A stretch of 64,000 bases of DNA from Propionispira arboris (lineage in GTDB: Bacteria; Bacillota; Negativicutes; Selenomonadales; Selenomonadaceae). The translations under genes and the position numbers were made by a program. Below are positions 43,778 to 51,985 of the stretch, one piece after another (the first letter of the stretch is position 1; each line of letters opens with the position of its first letter). The stretch is taken from NCBI RefSeq assembly GCF_900109225.1, contig NZ_FNZK01000009.1, forward strand, positions 1 through 64,000. The letters are read 5' to 3'. The notes beneath the pieces are model-generated. The model worked only from the letters and a program-made list of their open reading frames with translations. It ran no database searches and had not been told where the DNA came from.

Positions 43778-46267
43778 ATGAAAGTGAGCAGAAAAATTGT
43801 AAAAATAGAGAATCATCATACTTATTTAGATATAGAGACAGATGCGGGTAAGTATCGATTGATCTTGTTAAATGACGATATTGTACGGATTCGCTGTACG
43901 TTTGCAGCTGAATTCAAACCAGAGGCTTCCTATGCACTGGTCCTGACAGCTTGGCAAGATCATATGGACGAGTTGCTGCAAGGCGAAAGAAAAAGAGTAG
44001 AAGCCATTGCTGTGGCTTATCAAGATTGTGATACTTATATTTTATGGGCTGCTAAAAAATTAAATATCAAAATTCACAAAAATCCTTTTGCAATAGAGAT
44101 TTCAGATAAAAACGGAAATATATTGCATTCCGATTTACAAGAAAAAGCCAGTGTGCAAGATGACTTAGGGAGAATTTATCATTATTCCTGTATGGATGAT
44201 GATGATTATTTTTATGGGTTTGGCGAAAAAGCAGGAGTTTTAAATAAGAAGAAACGTCGAATGAGAATGCATAATGTTGATACGCTTGGCTATGATTCCG
44301 AATTGACAGATCCACTGTATAAGCATATTCCGTTTTATATTAAGCTAAATAGCAAAAACAATATAGCGAGCGGTTTATTCTATAACAACTCCTACGATTC
44401 TGTTTTCGATATGGGTTGTGAAAGAAGTGGGTATTGGAATACGTATAGCTATTTTTGCGCAGATGGAGGAGAGCTCGATGTATTCTTTATTTGTGGGCCG
44501 AAAATAAAAGATGTCATAAAAAATTATACGGATTTAACAGGAAAAACAATCTTGCCAGCAAAATATTCCTTGGGCTACATGGGATCTACGATGTATTATA
44601 CGGAATTAGATGTTTCTGCTGACAAGGCTATTCTACAATTTTTGGACAAATGCAAAGAAGAAGAAATTCCGTGCGATGGATTTTTCTTGTCTTCAGGTTA
44701 TACTGCAGGGGCGGATGGAAAAAGATATGTATTTAACTGGAACTATGACCGCTTTACGAATCCTCAAGGATTTGTAGAAGAAATGAAGGAAAAGGGCGCT
44801 GCATTAGCACCCAATATCAAACCGGGCATGTTAACGACGCATCCTTTATATAAAGAGTTTGCTGCGGCCGGGGCCTATATAAAAGATGACAGTGATGAGA
44901 AACCGCAAACTGACAGGTATTGGGGGGGACAAGCTTCTTTTGTTGATTTTACAAACCCTAAAGGTCGTGAACTTTGGAAAAAGCATTTGCAAGAAGCAAT
45001 TGTTTCCCTTGGAATTACCTCAATCTGGAATGACAATAATGAATATGAAATGAATGATTTAGCATCAATTTGTCACTATGAGGGACTGAAGGAAAACGTG
45101 AGTGCCTTGCGCCCCCTTATGCCAAATCTTATGGCCTTTATGGCTAAAGAAACCGTTTTAGAGACGTATCCTAATATTAGGCCTTATATTGTCAGCCGAG
45201 CTGGGTTTGCCGGTATTCAACGTTATGCCCAAACCTGGGCGGGGGATAATAATACAAGCTGGAAAAGTTTAAAATTCAATATTCCGGTGATACTCGGTAT
45301 GGGTTTGTCCGGGGTAGCGAATCAGGGCTGTGACATTGGAGGATTTTTTGGACCGGCCCCTGAACCGGAACTCTTTGTCCGATGGATACAAAACGGAATT
45401 TTCCAACCGAGATTTTCAATTCATTCTTGCAATACGGACAATACTGTTACGGAACCGTGGATGTTCCCTTCATATACAAAATATATTAAGGCGGCTATTC
45501 AATTGAGGTATCGTTTAGTTCCTTATTTGTATTCATTGCTTGTGGAGGCGGCTACTGAAGGTTCACCGATTATGAGACCCTTAATTTATGAATTCCAAGA
45601 TGATCACAATGTACTGGAAGAGAGTTTTGATTTTATGCTAGGCAGTTCCTTGTTGATTGCTAATATCTTAGATAAGGGTGCAAAAACAAGGCAGGTTTAT
45701 TTGCCAGCAGGAGCAGAATGGTTTGACTGGTATACTAAGAAGCGTTACGAGGGCGGACAAATAATTGAAGTAGAAGTATCGCTGGGTTCCATTCCGATGT
45801 TTATTAGAAGTGGTGCTATTATACCAATGAGCGAAGAATTAACGAATATTCATAAGGCTGTAGGTGAAACACTGCATCTGCTTGTGGAAGTCTCAAGCGA
45901 GGCGGAATTTAGCTTATATGAAGATGATGGTATTACAAATCACTATAAACACGGCGATTATTTGAAAACAAAAGTTAATATCAACAAAAGTAATGGCACG
46001 AAAATTACCTTTACGCCGGAAGGCAGCTTTTTGACACCCGTTAAAGTAGTGCAGTTAGACCTAATCTGCCATGATATCGCACCAATTCAAATTAGATTGC
46101 AGGATAGGAAACTCTCGATGTTTCTAAATCAACGGGAATGGCAAGCAAGTACTGCCGGCTGGTACTATGATATGGAACAAAAAACAGCTAAAATTAAATA
46201 TAGTAATATAAATGCAACCTACACCATACATGCCGATTTTGCTGTTAAAGATTTAATTTCGGTGTAA
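43778..46267 (+). CDS. glycoside hydrolase family 31 enzyme, copy 2
   Basis: ATG 43778 follows GAGGGAGG; the TTG at 43772 is too close to that site. The 829-residue enzyme is a clear paralogue of the preceding one, with the same order: 'FYGFGEKAGVLNKK', Asp419 in 'TSIWNDNNEYEMND' as nucleophile, Asp490 in 'QTWAGDNNTSWK' as acid/base, and 'NQGCDIGGFFGPAPEPELF'. Overall similarity is moderate, so the two probably differ in substrate. Cytosolic. A terminator follows directly. Confidence 0.9.
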   Translation: MKVSRKIVKIENHHTYLDIETDAGKYRLILLNDDIVRIRCTFAAEFKPEASYALVLTAWQDHMDELLQGERKRVEAIAVAYQDCDTYILWAAKKLNIKIHKNPFAIEISDKNGNILHSDLQEKASVQDDLGRIYHYSCMDDDDYFYGFGEKAGVLNKKKRRMRMHNVDTLGYDSELTDPLYKHIPFYIKLNSKNNIASGLFYNNSYDSVFDMGCERSGYWNTYSYFCADGGELDVFFICGPKIKDVIKNYTDLTGKTILPAKYSLGYMGSTMYYTELDVSADKAILQFLDKCKEEEIPCDGFFLSSGYTAGADGKRYVFNWNYDRFTNPQGFVEEMKEKGAALAPNIKPGMLTTHPLYKEFAAAGAYIKDDSDEKPQTDRYWGGQASFVDFTNPKGRELWKKHLQEAIVSLGITSIWNDNNEYEMNDLASICHYEGLKENVSALRPLMPNLMAFMAKETVLETYPNIRPYIVSRAGFAGIQRYAQTWAGDNNTSWKSLKFNIPVILGMGLSGVANQGCDIGGFFGPAPEPELFVRWIQNGIFQPRFSIHSCNTDNTVTEPWMFPSYTKYIKAAIQLRYRLVPYLYSLLVEAATEGSPIMRPLIYEFQDDHNVLEESFDFMLGSSLLIANILDKGAKTRQVYLPAGAEWFDWYTKKRYEGGQIIEVEVSLGSIPMFIRSGAIIPMSEELTNIHKAVGETLHLLVEVSSEAEFSLYEDDGITNHYKHGDYLKTKVNINKSNGTKITFTPEGSFLTPVKVVQLDLICHDIAPIQIRLQDRKLSMFLNQREWQASTAGWYYDMEQKTAKIKYSNINATYTIHADFAVKDLISV

Positions 46268-46278
46268 GTAATGCAAAA

Positions 46279-46320
46279 ATAAGGACAAGGGGAGACGAAT
46301 CCCGCTTGTCCTTATTTTTA
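46279..46320. terminator. terminator, copy 1 of a repeated type
   Basis: AATAAGGACAAG and CTTGTCCTTATT enclose GGGGAGACGAATCCCG and are followed by TTTA. A related hairpin with the same flanks lies at 48687-48728. Confidence 0.8.
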
Positions 46321-46368
46321 TAAGTGTGTTTTAAATTTTGCTGATCAATTTTATATGAAATGACAGTG

Positions 46369-46527
46369 TTAAAATGTAAGCACTATTTTACAAACTTCAG
46401 CGGGATTTGTATCCATAACTGTAAAAGCTTTTTTGGCATCATACAAAACTTCATTTTCTCCACAGTCAGGAATTGGACGTTCTACAATTGTGATTTCGCC
46501 AGGTTTTAGCACTTCAATTGCTTTCAT
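46369..46527 (-). pseudogene. zinc alcohol dehydrogenase collapsed by an in-frame internal deletion
   Basis: On the minus strand, ATG 46527 opens with M-K-A-I-E-V-L-K-P-G-E-I and ends with 'VMDTNPAEVCKIVLTF'. The first 30 or so residues are the N-terminus, and the last 25 the C-terminus, of a medium-chain zinc dehydrogenase of the sugar-acid type (as in L-galactonate or L-idonate dehydrogenases). All of the zinc and NAD sites are gone; some 290 codons were deleted in frame. It is next to the DlgD-like gene, with which the intact gene probably formed an operon. Confidence 0.7.
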
Positions 46528-46596
46528 AAGCTGCAGCCTCATTTCTTATATCTTTTATGTAAACCATACGGATAATTCGTTTTGGTCAAAAAACAT

Positions 46597-47601
46597 TTAT
46601 AGTTTGAGTATTTCCTGCCATACATTTTCATCGGCGGGAATTCCTTGTTCCATATTTTCACGGCGTGTTTTTGCAGCTAATTCGCCAGGAAAGTAAATTT
46701 CTCCGCCTTCTTTTACTGGTTCGGAAGCTTTTATATAGGCAATCGTTTCATTTAGAGTTTGTTCGACAAAAGTCTTTGTTCCAGCGGCATAAGGGTCAAT
46801 AACGACAAAAATTTGACTGCAGCCGCCGCAGCTTCCTTCATGGACTTTATCAATCCCAGAAGTAGCCAAACCATTCGATAAAATTGCAGCTACGGTATCA
46901 AGTAAAATAGCAAATCCAGATCCTTTCCAGTAACCTGTTGGCAAAATTCGCATCGATTCCTCAATAAGGCCAGGGACACTGGTTAGGTTGCCGTCTTTAT
47001 CATAGCCGCCTGGTACGGGCAAAAGCTCATTTTTAAGTCTTGTCACTTGCAGTTTACCATAAGAAAATTGTGACATAGCCATGTCTAGGACAATATTTCC
47101 CTCAGTTCGCGGCAGTGCCATTACAAAAGGATTATTACCAACCCGGGTGTTTTTTGCGCCCCAAGTCGGCATGCAAGATTCTGTATTGGTCCAGCAAATC
47201 CCAGCATAGCCTTGATTGGCTGCATCCCAGCCATATGTACCGCCGCGCATCCAGTGCGTGGTGTTGCGTAACGTAACAAGTCCAATACCAAATTTTTTGG
47301 AAATTTCAATGGCACGATTCATAGCAAATTTTGCATTCAGTATGCCAGGACCGCGATTCCCGTCATAGTTTTCGATAGCTCCCGCATTTAAAAATAAAGT
47401 AGGCTCAGCATTTATATCAACCCAGCCTTTTTGTACGTAATCAACAAATCGAGCCACACGATTTAGACCATGGGAATATACCCCGTCGCGACTTGACTCG
47501 GTATGGACTTGTGCACAGATATCCGCCTTTTCTTCCGACATTCCGACTTTCAAAAAAACTCGCTTTACTTCTGCTTTCATTGTTTCAAAAGGTATTCTCA
47601 T
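46597..47601 (-). CDS. dlgD: malate/L-lactate-dehydrogenase-family reductase, probable 2,3-diketo-L-gulonate reductase
   Basis: On the minus strand, ATG 47601 follows GTGGAGGAAAATAA; the GTG at 47616 lies within that site. The 334-residue protein matches E. coli DlgD/YiaK along its length by eye: 'SRDGVYSHGLNRVARF' near 48, 'GIGLVTLRNTTHWMRGG' near 108 (catalytic His), 'WGAKNTRVGNNPFVMALPR' near 150, 'MAMSQFSYGKL' and 'GYWKGSGFAILLDTVAAIL'. Such enzymes reduce a keto-sugar acid with NADH. It lies in the sugar-acid island opposite to the GH31 genes, with an AraC regulator divergent from it. Confidence 0.8.
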   Translation of the reverse strand: MRIPFETMKAEVKRVFLKVGMSEEKADICAQVHTESSRDGVYSHGLNRVARFVDYVQKGWVDINAEPTLFLNAGAIENYDGNRGPGILNAKFAMNRAIEISKKFGIGLVTLRNTTHWMRGGTYGWDAANQGYAGICWTNTESCMPTWGAKNTRVGNNPFVMALPRTEGNIVLDMAMSQFSYGKLQVTRLKNELLPVPGGYDKDGNLTSVPGLIEESMRILPTGYWKGSGFAILLDTVAAILSNGLATSGIDKVHEGSCGGCSQIFVVIDPYAAGTKTFVEQTLNETIAYIKASEPVKEGGEIYFPGELAAKTRRENMEQGIPADENVWQEILKL

Positions 47602-47832
47602 TTTATTTTCCTCCACTCATAATTTGATTTAATGAATTAAAATTTTCCCGGCATATTGACGGGTATCTATTTATCTAATATAACTGTTTTATTTTTATGA
47701 ATAATCTAATAATTTAATCTCTGTACACAAAATATCAATCATTAGACTACTATTAATCTACATCTTATAGAATGTTTTGAACATATATTATATAATTATA
47801 TTTGTACTATCTCACTATTTATGGAGGTGCTT

Positions 47833-48660
47833 ATGTCTGGTTTGTCGCCTGAATATTTATTAGAAAACATGTTTCTCCAAATTACGTATGCCGCGGAACG
47901 AAAATGTACTCCCGATTGGAAGCTCGAGGGAAAAACCATTTATGACAGACATAATTTAATTTTAGTTTATGATGGTGAAGCCAAGCTGGTTTGTAATCAA
48001 AAAAGTTATACTGTTAAAAAAGGAGATTTGGTCTATTATCGTCCGGAAGATTATCGATTAGGGAGTACCAGTTCCCCAAATTTGATGAAATGTTTTACCG
48101 TTGATTTCTTTTACACGCATCCAATTTTTAGTGATAATCAGTGGATTCAGACAGATAATCCTCTTCCTTTTTGCACGGTAGAAAACATTTCGGATCATTT
48201 TTTATACTCCCGCATCGCCGAATTGTTTTCCAGTTTCATAAAAACATGGTTTTTTAGCGATTATAATCGAATGATACGGGCTAAAGCTATTTTTATGGAA
48301 ATTTTGTCACTGCTGCTCTATTGGAAAACAACCACAAATTTCAACTATGACCACATAAGAAAAATAGAAACTTTACTTCATTTTATGTCCCAAAATTATT
48401 GCAGCAAAATTACATTAAAGGATCTTGCTGATAAAATTAATATTAGTCCAACCTATCTGGAAAATATTTTCAAAAAGATCACTGGGAAATCACCGATTCA
48501 CTATCTAATCCATTTGCGGATTCAAAAAGCCAAAGAACTTTTACTCGATGGTCACACAATTTCTGTTGTTGCCACAAAAGTTGGGTTCAGTGATGTTTTT
48601 TATTTCAGTAAATGTTTTAAAAAATGTGAAGGAGTCGCCCCTTCACATTTTTTAAAATGA
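47833..48660 (+). CDS. AraC-family transcriptional regulator
   Basis: ATG 47833 is preceded by GGAGGTGCTT; the ATG at 47821 overlaps that site. The 275-residue protein has an N-terminal cupin-like ligand domain ('LVYDGEAKLVCNQKSYTVKKGDLVYYRP') and the two-helix-turn-helix AraC domain at about 175-275 ('ITLKDLADKINISPTYLENIFKKITGKSP' in pieces, 'VATKVGFSDVFYFSKCFKK'). It is divergent from dlgD and probably activates that gene or the glycoside genes in response to a sugar. Confidence 0.85.
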   Translation: MSGLSPEYLLENMFLQITYAAERKCTPDWKLEGKTIYDRHNLILVYDGEAKLVCNQKSYTVKKGDLVYYRPEDYRLGSTSSPNLMKCFTVDFFYTHPIFSDNQWIQTDNPLPFCTVENISDHFLYSRIAELFSSFIKTWFFSDYNRMIRAKAIFMEILSLLLYWKTTTNFNYDHIRKIETLLHFMSQNYCSKITLKDLADKINISPTYLENIFKKITGKSPIHYLIHLRIQKAKELLLDGHTISVVATKVGFSDVFYFSKCFKKCEGVAPSHFLK

Positions 48661-48686
48661 TAGGGGTATGAATTTAATGCAAAAAA

Positions 48687-48728
48687 AATAAGGGTAAGGG
48701 GAGTACGAAATCCCCCTGCCCTTATTTA
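48687..48728. terminator. terminator, copy 2 of a repeated type, between convergent genes
   Basis: AATAAGGGTAAGGGG and CCCCCTGCCCTTATT form the hairpin, with flanks like those of 46279-46320 (GCAAAAA before, TTATAAG-GTG-TTTTAA-TTTT after). It serves the AraC gene and, from the other side, yhfT. Confidence 0.7.
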
Positions 48729-50075
48729 TAAGAGTGCTTTTAATTTTTTCCGGTCAACTTTACCGGAATCGTTTAGTGGTATTTCATGGATGAAGATAAA
48801 TCTTTTTGGTATCTCGACCGCCATCAGCGTGTCTTTTATCATGGAGCGAATCGAATCTTTTTTGACCTTACCATCGGTAACAAGAAACGCGGCTGCTTCA
48901 TTGCCCCGTTTATCATCTTGATAGGCAATGACGGCAATGTTCTTGATGCCGGGTATTTTTTTGAGTGCCTCTTCGATTTTTATGCAGCTTATTTTGAAGC
49001 CGCCTTTGTTGATCACATCTTCTTGTCTGCCTAAAAATATTAAGTGTTGATTTTCAGCAAAATAACCTCGATCATACACCGTATAAGGCAAGTCGATCCC
49101 TTCGATATGATACGGTGTATCAACATAGATAAACCCTTCTTTGATCGATACGGTTACGCCGGGAAATGGTTTGCCTACGCTTAGCGGGTTCGTTAGTAGA
49201 TCCTTATATTCGAGATAGGTAATGTAATTTAATTCGCTGGCGCCATAATAGAGAATGATGTTGGAATTGATAAATTTTTCTTTTAAGGTAAGGGCCATCG
49301 AAGAAAATAAGAGCTGTGAACCGGTGAAAATCATCGTTACACTTTTACTTGGTTCATGGATGAATTTGACGAATGCTTTTAATTTGGCTGGTACAAGGTA
49401 AATCGTCGTTACTTGAAATTCGTTTATTTCGTTCAGCCAGGTTTTGCAGTGGAACACATCGGTTAATACGATTGAGCCGCCTGCATATAAAACAGAAAGA
49501 ATGGCATTGAGATTTCCGGTAAAACTTAAACTGCCATGCATAAATAAAATAGTTGAAGCATCTATGCTAAAAATTTTATTTTGTGTAGGAAAAAATCCGG
49601 CCCAGCTTTCATAGGAACGAAAGAGGACTTTAGGGACATCGGTTGAGCCAGAGCTTAATACTCCCATACAAATAGTAGACGTGGTACTTTGTTCTTCTTC
49701 AACCTCAGTCGTTAATAAAAAAGCTTCGGGTATCGTTTCAACCTTGACAAGAAAATCAAAATTCGGGTTTTGATCCGATAGGATATATTTTATCTGATTT
49801 TTAATTATCATTTTTTTTAAGGACTCAATAGGGAGACTATAATGCGATAAAATGGGAATATTCCCGGATTTCATGGCCGCAAAAAAAGCGGTGACTTGAA
49901 AAAGTAAATTGTTAGAATAGATAAGCACAACAGAGTGTCTTAGTTGTATTTGATCACCTAAGCAATTTGCCGCCCCAAATAGATCTTCATAAGAATAATT
50001 GTTTTGATTGAGCCTTACAAACAGCTTAGTTTTGTTTTTATATGACATTTCTTTCAATAATGTAAAATAATTCAT
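48726..50075 (-). CDS. yhfT: acyl-CoA ligase (AMP-binding family), YhfT-like
   Basis: On the minus strand, ATG 50075 overlaps the stop of the thiolase gene (TAATG); an earlier start at 50138 would run through that gene. The 449-residue enzyme is shorter than standard ligases but has the AMP/CoA motifs: 'MGVLSSGSTDVPKVLF' (P-loop), 'YYGASELNYITYLEY' in the A5 place, 'YTVYDRGYF', and 'KVDRKKLKALL' with the catalytic lysine region at the end. In B. subtilis a BioY-thiolase-ligase cluster (yhfUST) is under BirA control. The acid activated may be a pimelate-related precursor; unproven. Confidence 0.8.
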   Translation of the reverse strand: MNYFTLLKEMSYKNKTKLFVRLNQNNYSYEDLFGAANCLGDQIQLRHSVVLIYSNNLLFQVTAFFAAMKSGNIPILSHYSLPIESLKKMIIKNQIKYILSDQNPNFDFLVKVETIPEAFLLTTEVEEEQSTTSTICMGVLSSGSTDVPKVLFRSYESWAGFFPTQNKIFSIDASTILFMHGSLSFTGNLNAILSVLYAGGSIVLTDVFHCKTWLNEINEFQVTTIYLVPAKLKAFVKFIHEPSKSVTMIFTGSQLLFSSMALTLKEKFINSNIILYYGASELNYITYLEYKDLLTNPLSVGKPFPGVTVSIKEGFIYVDTPYHIEGIDLPYTVYDRGYFAENQHLIFLGRQEDVINKGGFKISCIKIEEALKKIPGIKNIAVIAYQDDKRGNEAAAFLVTDGKVKKDSIRSMIKDTLMAVEIPKRFIFIHEIPLNDSGKVDRKKLKALL

Positions 50076-51217
50076 TAAGCCTTCATCCTCTTGATTAAAA
50101 TTGCGGAACCTAATCCGCCTGCTCCGGCAATCGAGCAAACACCATAAAGTCCTTTTGTGTATTCCAGAGCTTTTAATAGATGAAGCATAATGATTCCTCC
50201 GGACGCTCCATAAGGATGTCCATAGGCTAAGGCACCGCCCAAGATATTATAACGGTCAACAAGCTTTGGATATACACGCTCAAATAATACATCAATCACA
50301 GCGAAGGCTTCATTAAATTCAAAATTTGCAATATCGTTGTATTTTAAATGGGCGCTTGTTAGCAGTTTATCCACTGCTTTCATTGCTGATAGCGGGCTGT
50401 ATAAAGGATTGGTTCCAATGGAGCAGGTGTGCATGATTTGTGCGAGGGGGGCTCGTCCCTTTTTTTTAAGAAATTTTTCGGAAGCAAGGACAATAAAAGC
50501 TGCTCCATCGTTGATCAGACATGAGTTGCCAGCGGTTATTAGCGTATTTTCCCCGAGTAGTAATGGCAGGCGGTCTAATAACTTTTGACTCATGTGTTCG
50601 CGAATACCTTCATCTTTGGTGCTGCCATATAGAGGCAGGATCACATCGGCAAGTTGGTTTTGATTTTTGGCAGCTTTGGCATGGGCATGACTTTCTAATG
50701 ACCAAAAATCAAGCTCGGCTTTTGTTATTTTTTCTTTTTGTATGACTCGCTGCGCGCCTTCGAGCATGGCAAGGTCACTGTTTTCGTTTGGTGAGAATTG
50801 TGCCACCATATACTGGGCATGACCATCGCTATAACGACTGTCATTTTTCACATAGCTGCGAAGCGGCTGGAGTGAACTACTTTCCATGCCGCCAGCAATG
50901 ATCAAATCACATTGGCCGCTTTGAATTTTGGCGAAGGCAACATCGATGCTCATGCAAGCTGAAGAGCATTGCATATCAATTGTAAAAGCAGGGACTTCTT
51001 CGCTAATACCTGCTTTTAATGCCATTAAACGGGTAATATTTCCGCCTGTTCCAACGGCATTGCCGCCAATGATTTGGTCGATGGTGTCGAGTTGATATTT
51101 TTTGATCAATTCTTTTAAGAGGTCAGCTGCTAAGTCTTCCGGCTGTACATTTTTGAATATACCATTTTTGAGTCCGATATGGCTTCGCATACCACCTAGA
51201 ATATAAACATTTTCCAT
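50075..51217 (-). CDS. yhfS: thiolase (acetyl-CoA acyltransferase), YhfS-like
   Basis: On the minus strand the start is ATG 51217, with the preceding gene's stop five bases earlier and AGAGGATAAAT before it. The 380-residue thiolase has the nucleophile Cys84 in 'IDMQCSSACMSIDVAF', 'GGMESSS', the 'EFNEAFAVI' motif, 'GGALAYGHPYGASGG' with the active-site His, and the second Cys in 'GVCSIAGAGGLG'. It would shorten or extend acyl-CoA chains. Its place behind bioY and before an acyl-CoA ligase follows the known BirA-regulated cluster and suggests a role in biotin-precursor supply. Confidence 0.85.
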   Translation of the reverse strand: MENVYILGGMRSHIGLKNGIFKNVQPEDLAADLLKELIKKYQLDTIDQIIGGNAVGTGGNITRLMALKAGISEEVPAFTIDMQCSSACMSIDVAFAKIQSGQCDLIIAGGMESSSLQPLRSYVKNDSRYSDGHAQYMVAQFSPNENSDLAMLEGAQRVIQKEKITKAELDFWSLESHAHAKAAKNQNQLADVILPLYGSTKDEGIREHMSQKLLDRLPLLLGENTLITAGNSCLINDGAAFIVLASEKFLKKKGRAPLAQIMHTCSIGTNPLYSPLSAMKAVDKLLTSAHLKYNDIANFEFNEAFAVIDVLFERVYPKLVDRYNILGGALAYGHPYGASGGIIMLHLLKALEYTKGLYGVCSIAGAGGLGSAILIKRMKA

Positions 51218-51222
51218 TTTAT

Positions 51223-51756
51223 TTATCCTCTTTGACTTGCAAAAATTTTATTCAACTTAACTCCTAAATAAGCAGCAATTCCAGATTTGACGATATCACC
51301 GATAATGAAAGGAAAAACTGCCACCACCAGTGTAGAAAAGATATCTAAATTTTGCACGAGACACATTGAAATGGAACCACCTATATAAATAACAGGCATT
51401 CCGATAAAAACAGCAACCGCCATATAGCGTTTGAAATCAGGGGTTTTTCCTTTTAAGAGACTCATTAAAGGTACGGCTAAAAGATAACCGAAAATAAAAC
51501 CACCAGTCGGTCCGAATAATTTACCAGGGCCGCCCATTCCTCCTACGAAAATAGGCAGACCGGCTGTTCCAAGTAAGATGTATACGGCAAGGGTCAGAAA
51601 GGCCTGTTTTGGCGTTAACACAAATGCGACCAGGTTTACTACGACCGTTAATGCGGTCAGCATAGCGGCGGTAAACGGCAGTGGAATCGATATGTAAGCG
51701 GATACGCTTAAGAGTGCTACACAGATTGCTATTTTGGTTAAAACTCTTGTATTCAT
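51223..51756 (-). CDS. bioY: BioY biotin-uptake protein (ECF S component)
   Basis: On the minus strand, ATG 51756 is nine bases after GTAGGAG; the TTG at 51765 is too close to it. The 177-residue membrane protein has six helices and BioY landmarks: 'ISIPLPFTAAMLTALTVVVNLVAFVLTPKQAFL' in pieces near 22-55, 'LLGTAGLPIFVGGMGGPGKLFGPTGGFIFGY' near 65-95. It binds biotin in the membrane and is driven by an ECF ATPase encoded elsewhere, or works alone. First gene of a three-gene operon under a BirA-type operator. Confidence 0.92.
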   Translation of the reverse strand: MNTRVLTKIAICVALLSVSAYISIPLPFTAAMLTALTVVVNLVAFVLTPKQAFLTLAVYILLGTAGLPIFVGGMGGPGKLFGPTGGFIFGYLLAVPLMSLLKGKTPDFKRYMAVAVFIGMPVIYIGGSISMCLVQNLDIFSTLVVAVFPFIIGDIVKSGIAAYLGVKLNKIFASQRG

Positions 51757-51791
51757 GGTAATCAAGCTCCTACTTTTTTATACTATTCTTC

Positions 51792-51845
51792 ATTATACCT
51801 ATGTCAGGTTAAACCGTCAACCAAATGCGATTCGAACGGTTGACG
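51792..51845 (-). promoter_or_regulatory. bioY promoter overlapped by a BirA-type operator
   Basis: On the minus strand, TTGACG (51820-51815) and TATAAT (51797-51792) are 17 bases apart. The inverted repeat CGTCAACC (51815-51822), 15 bases, GGTTGACG (51838-51845) has the half-sites and spacing of Firmicute BirA operators (GTTAACC-N14-16-GGTTAAC) and covers the -35 box, so biotin-loaded BirA would block transcription. Confidence 0.82.
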
Positions 51846-51985
51846 AATTTATTTTTGCTGTCTATTGGTTTATGATAAAAAAGGGACATTCATTTTTCCT
51901 TCATAAAGTGTTATAGTGTAGATAACACAAGAACAGTATTTATTGAAATAATATCCCACGAATAATGCAGTGAGGAGCTGGTATC

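Noticed and set aside
46433-46696. 87-codon plus-strand ORF
   Set aside because: It is antisense to both the dehydrogenase relic and the end of dlgD, which have recognisable protein motifs.
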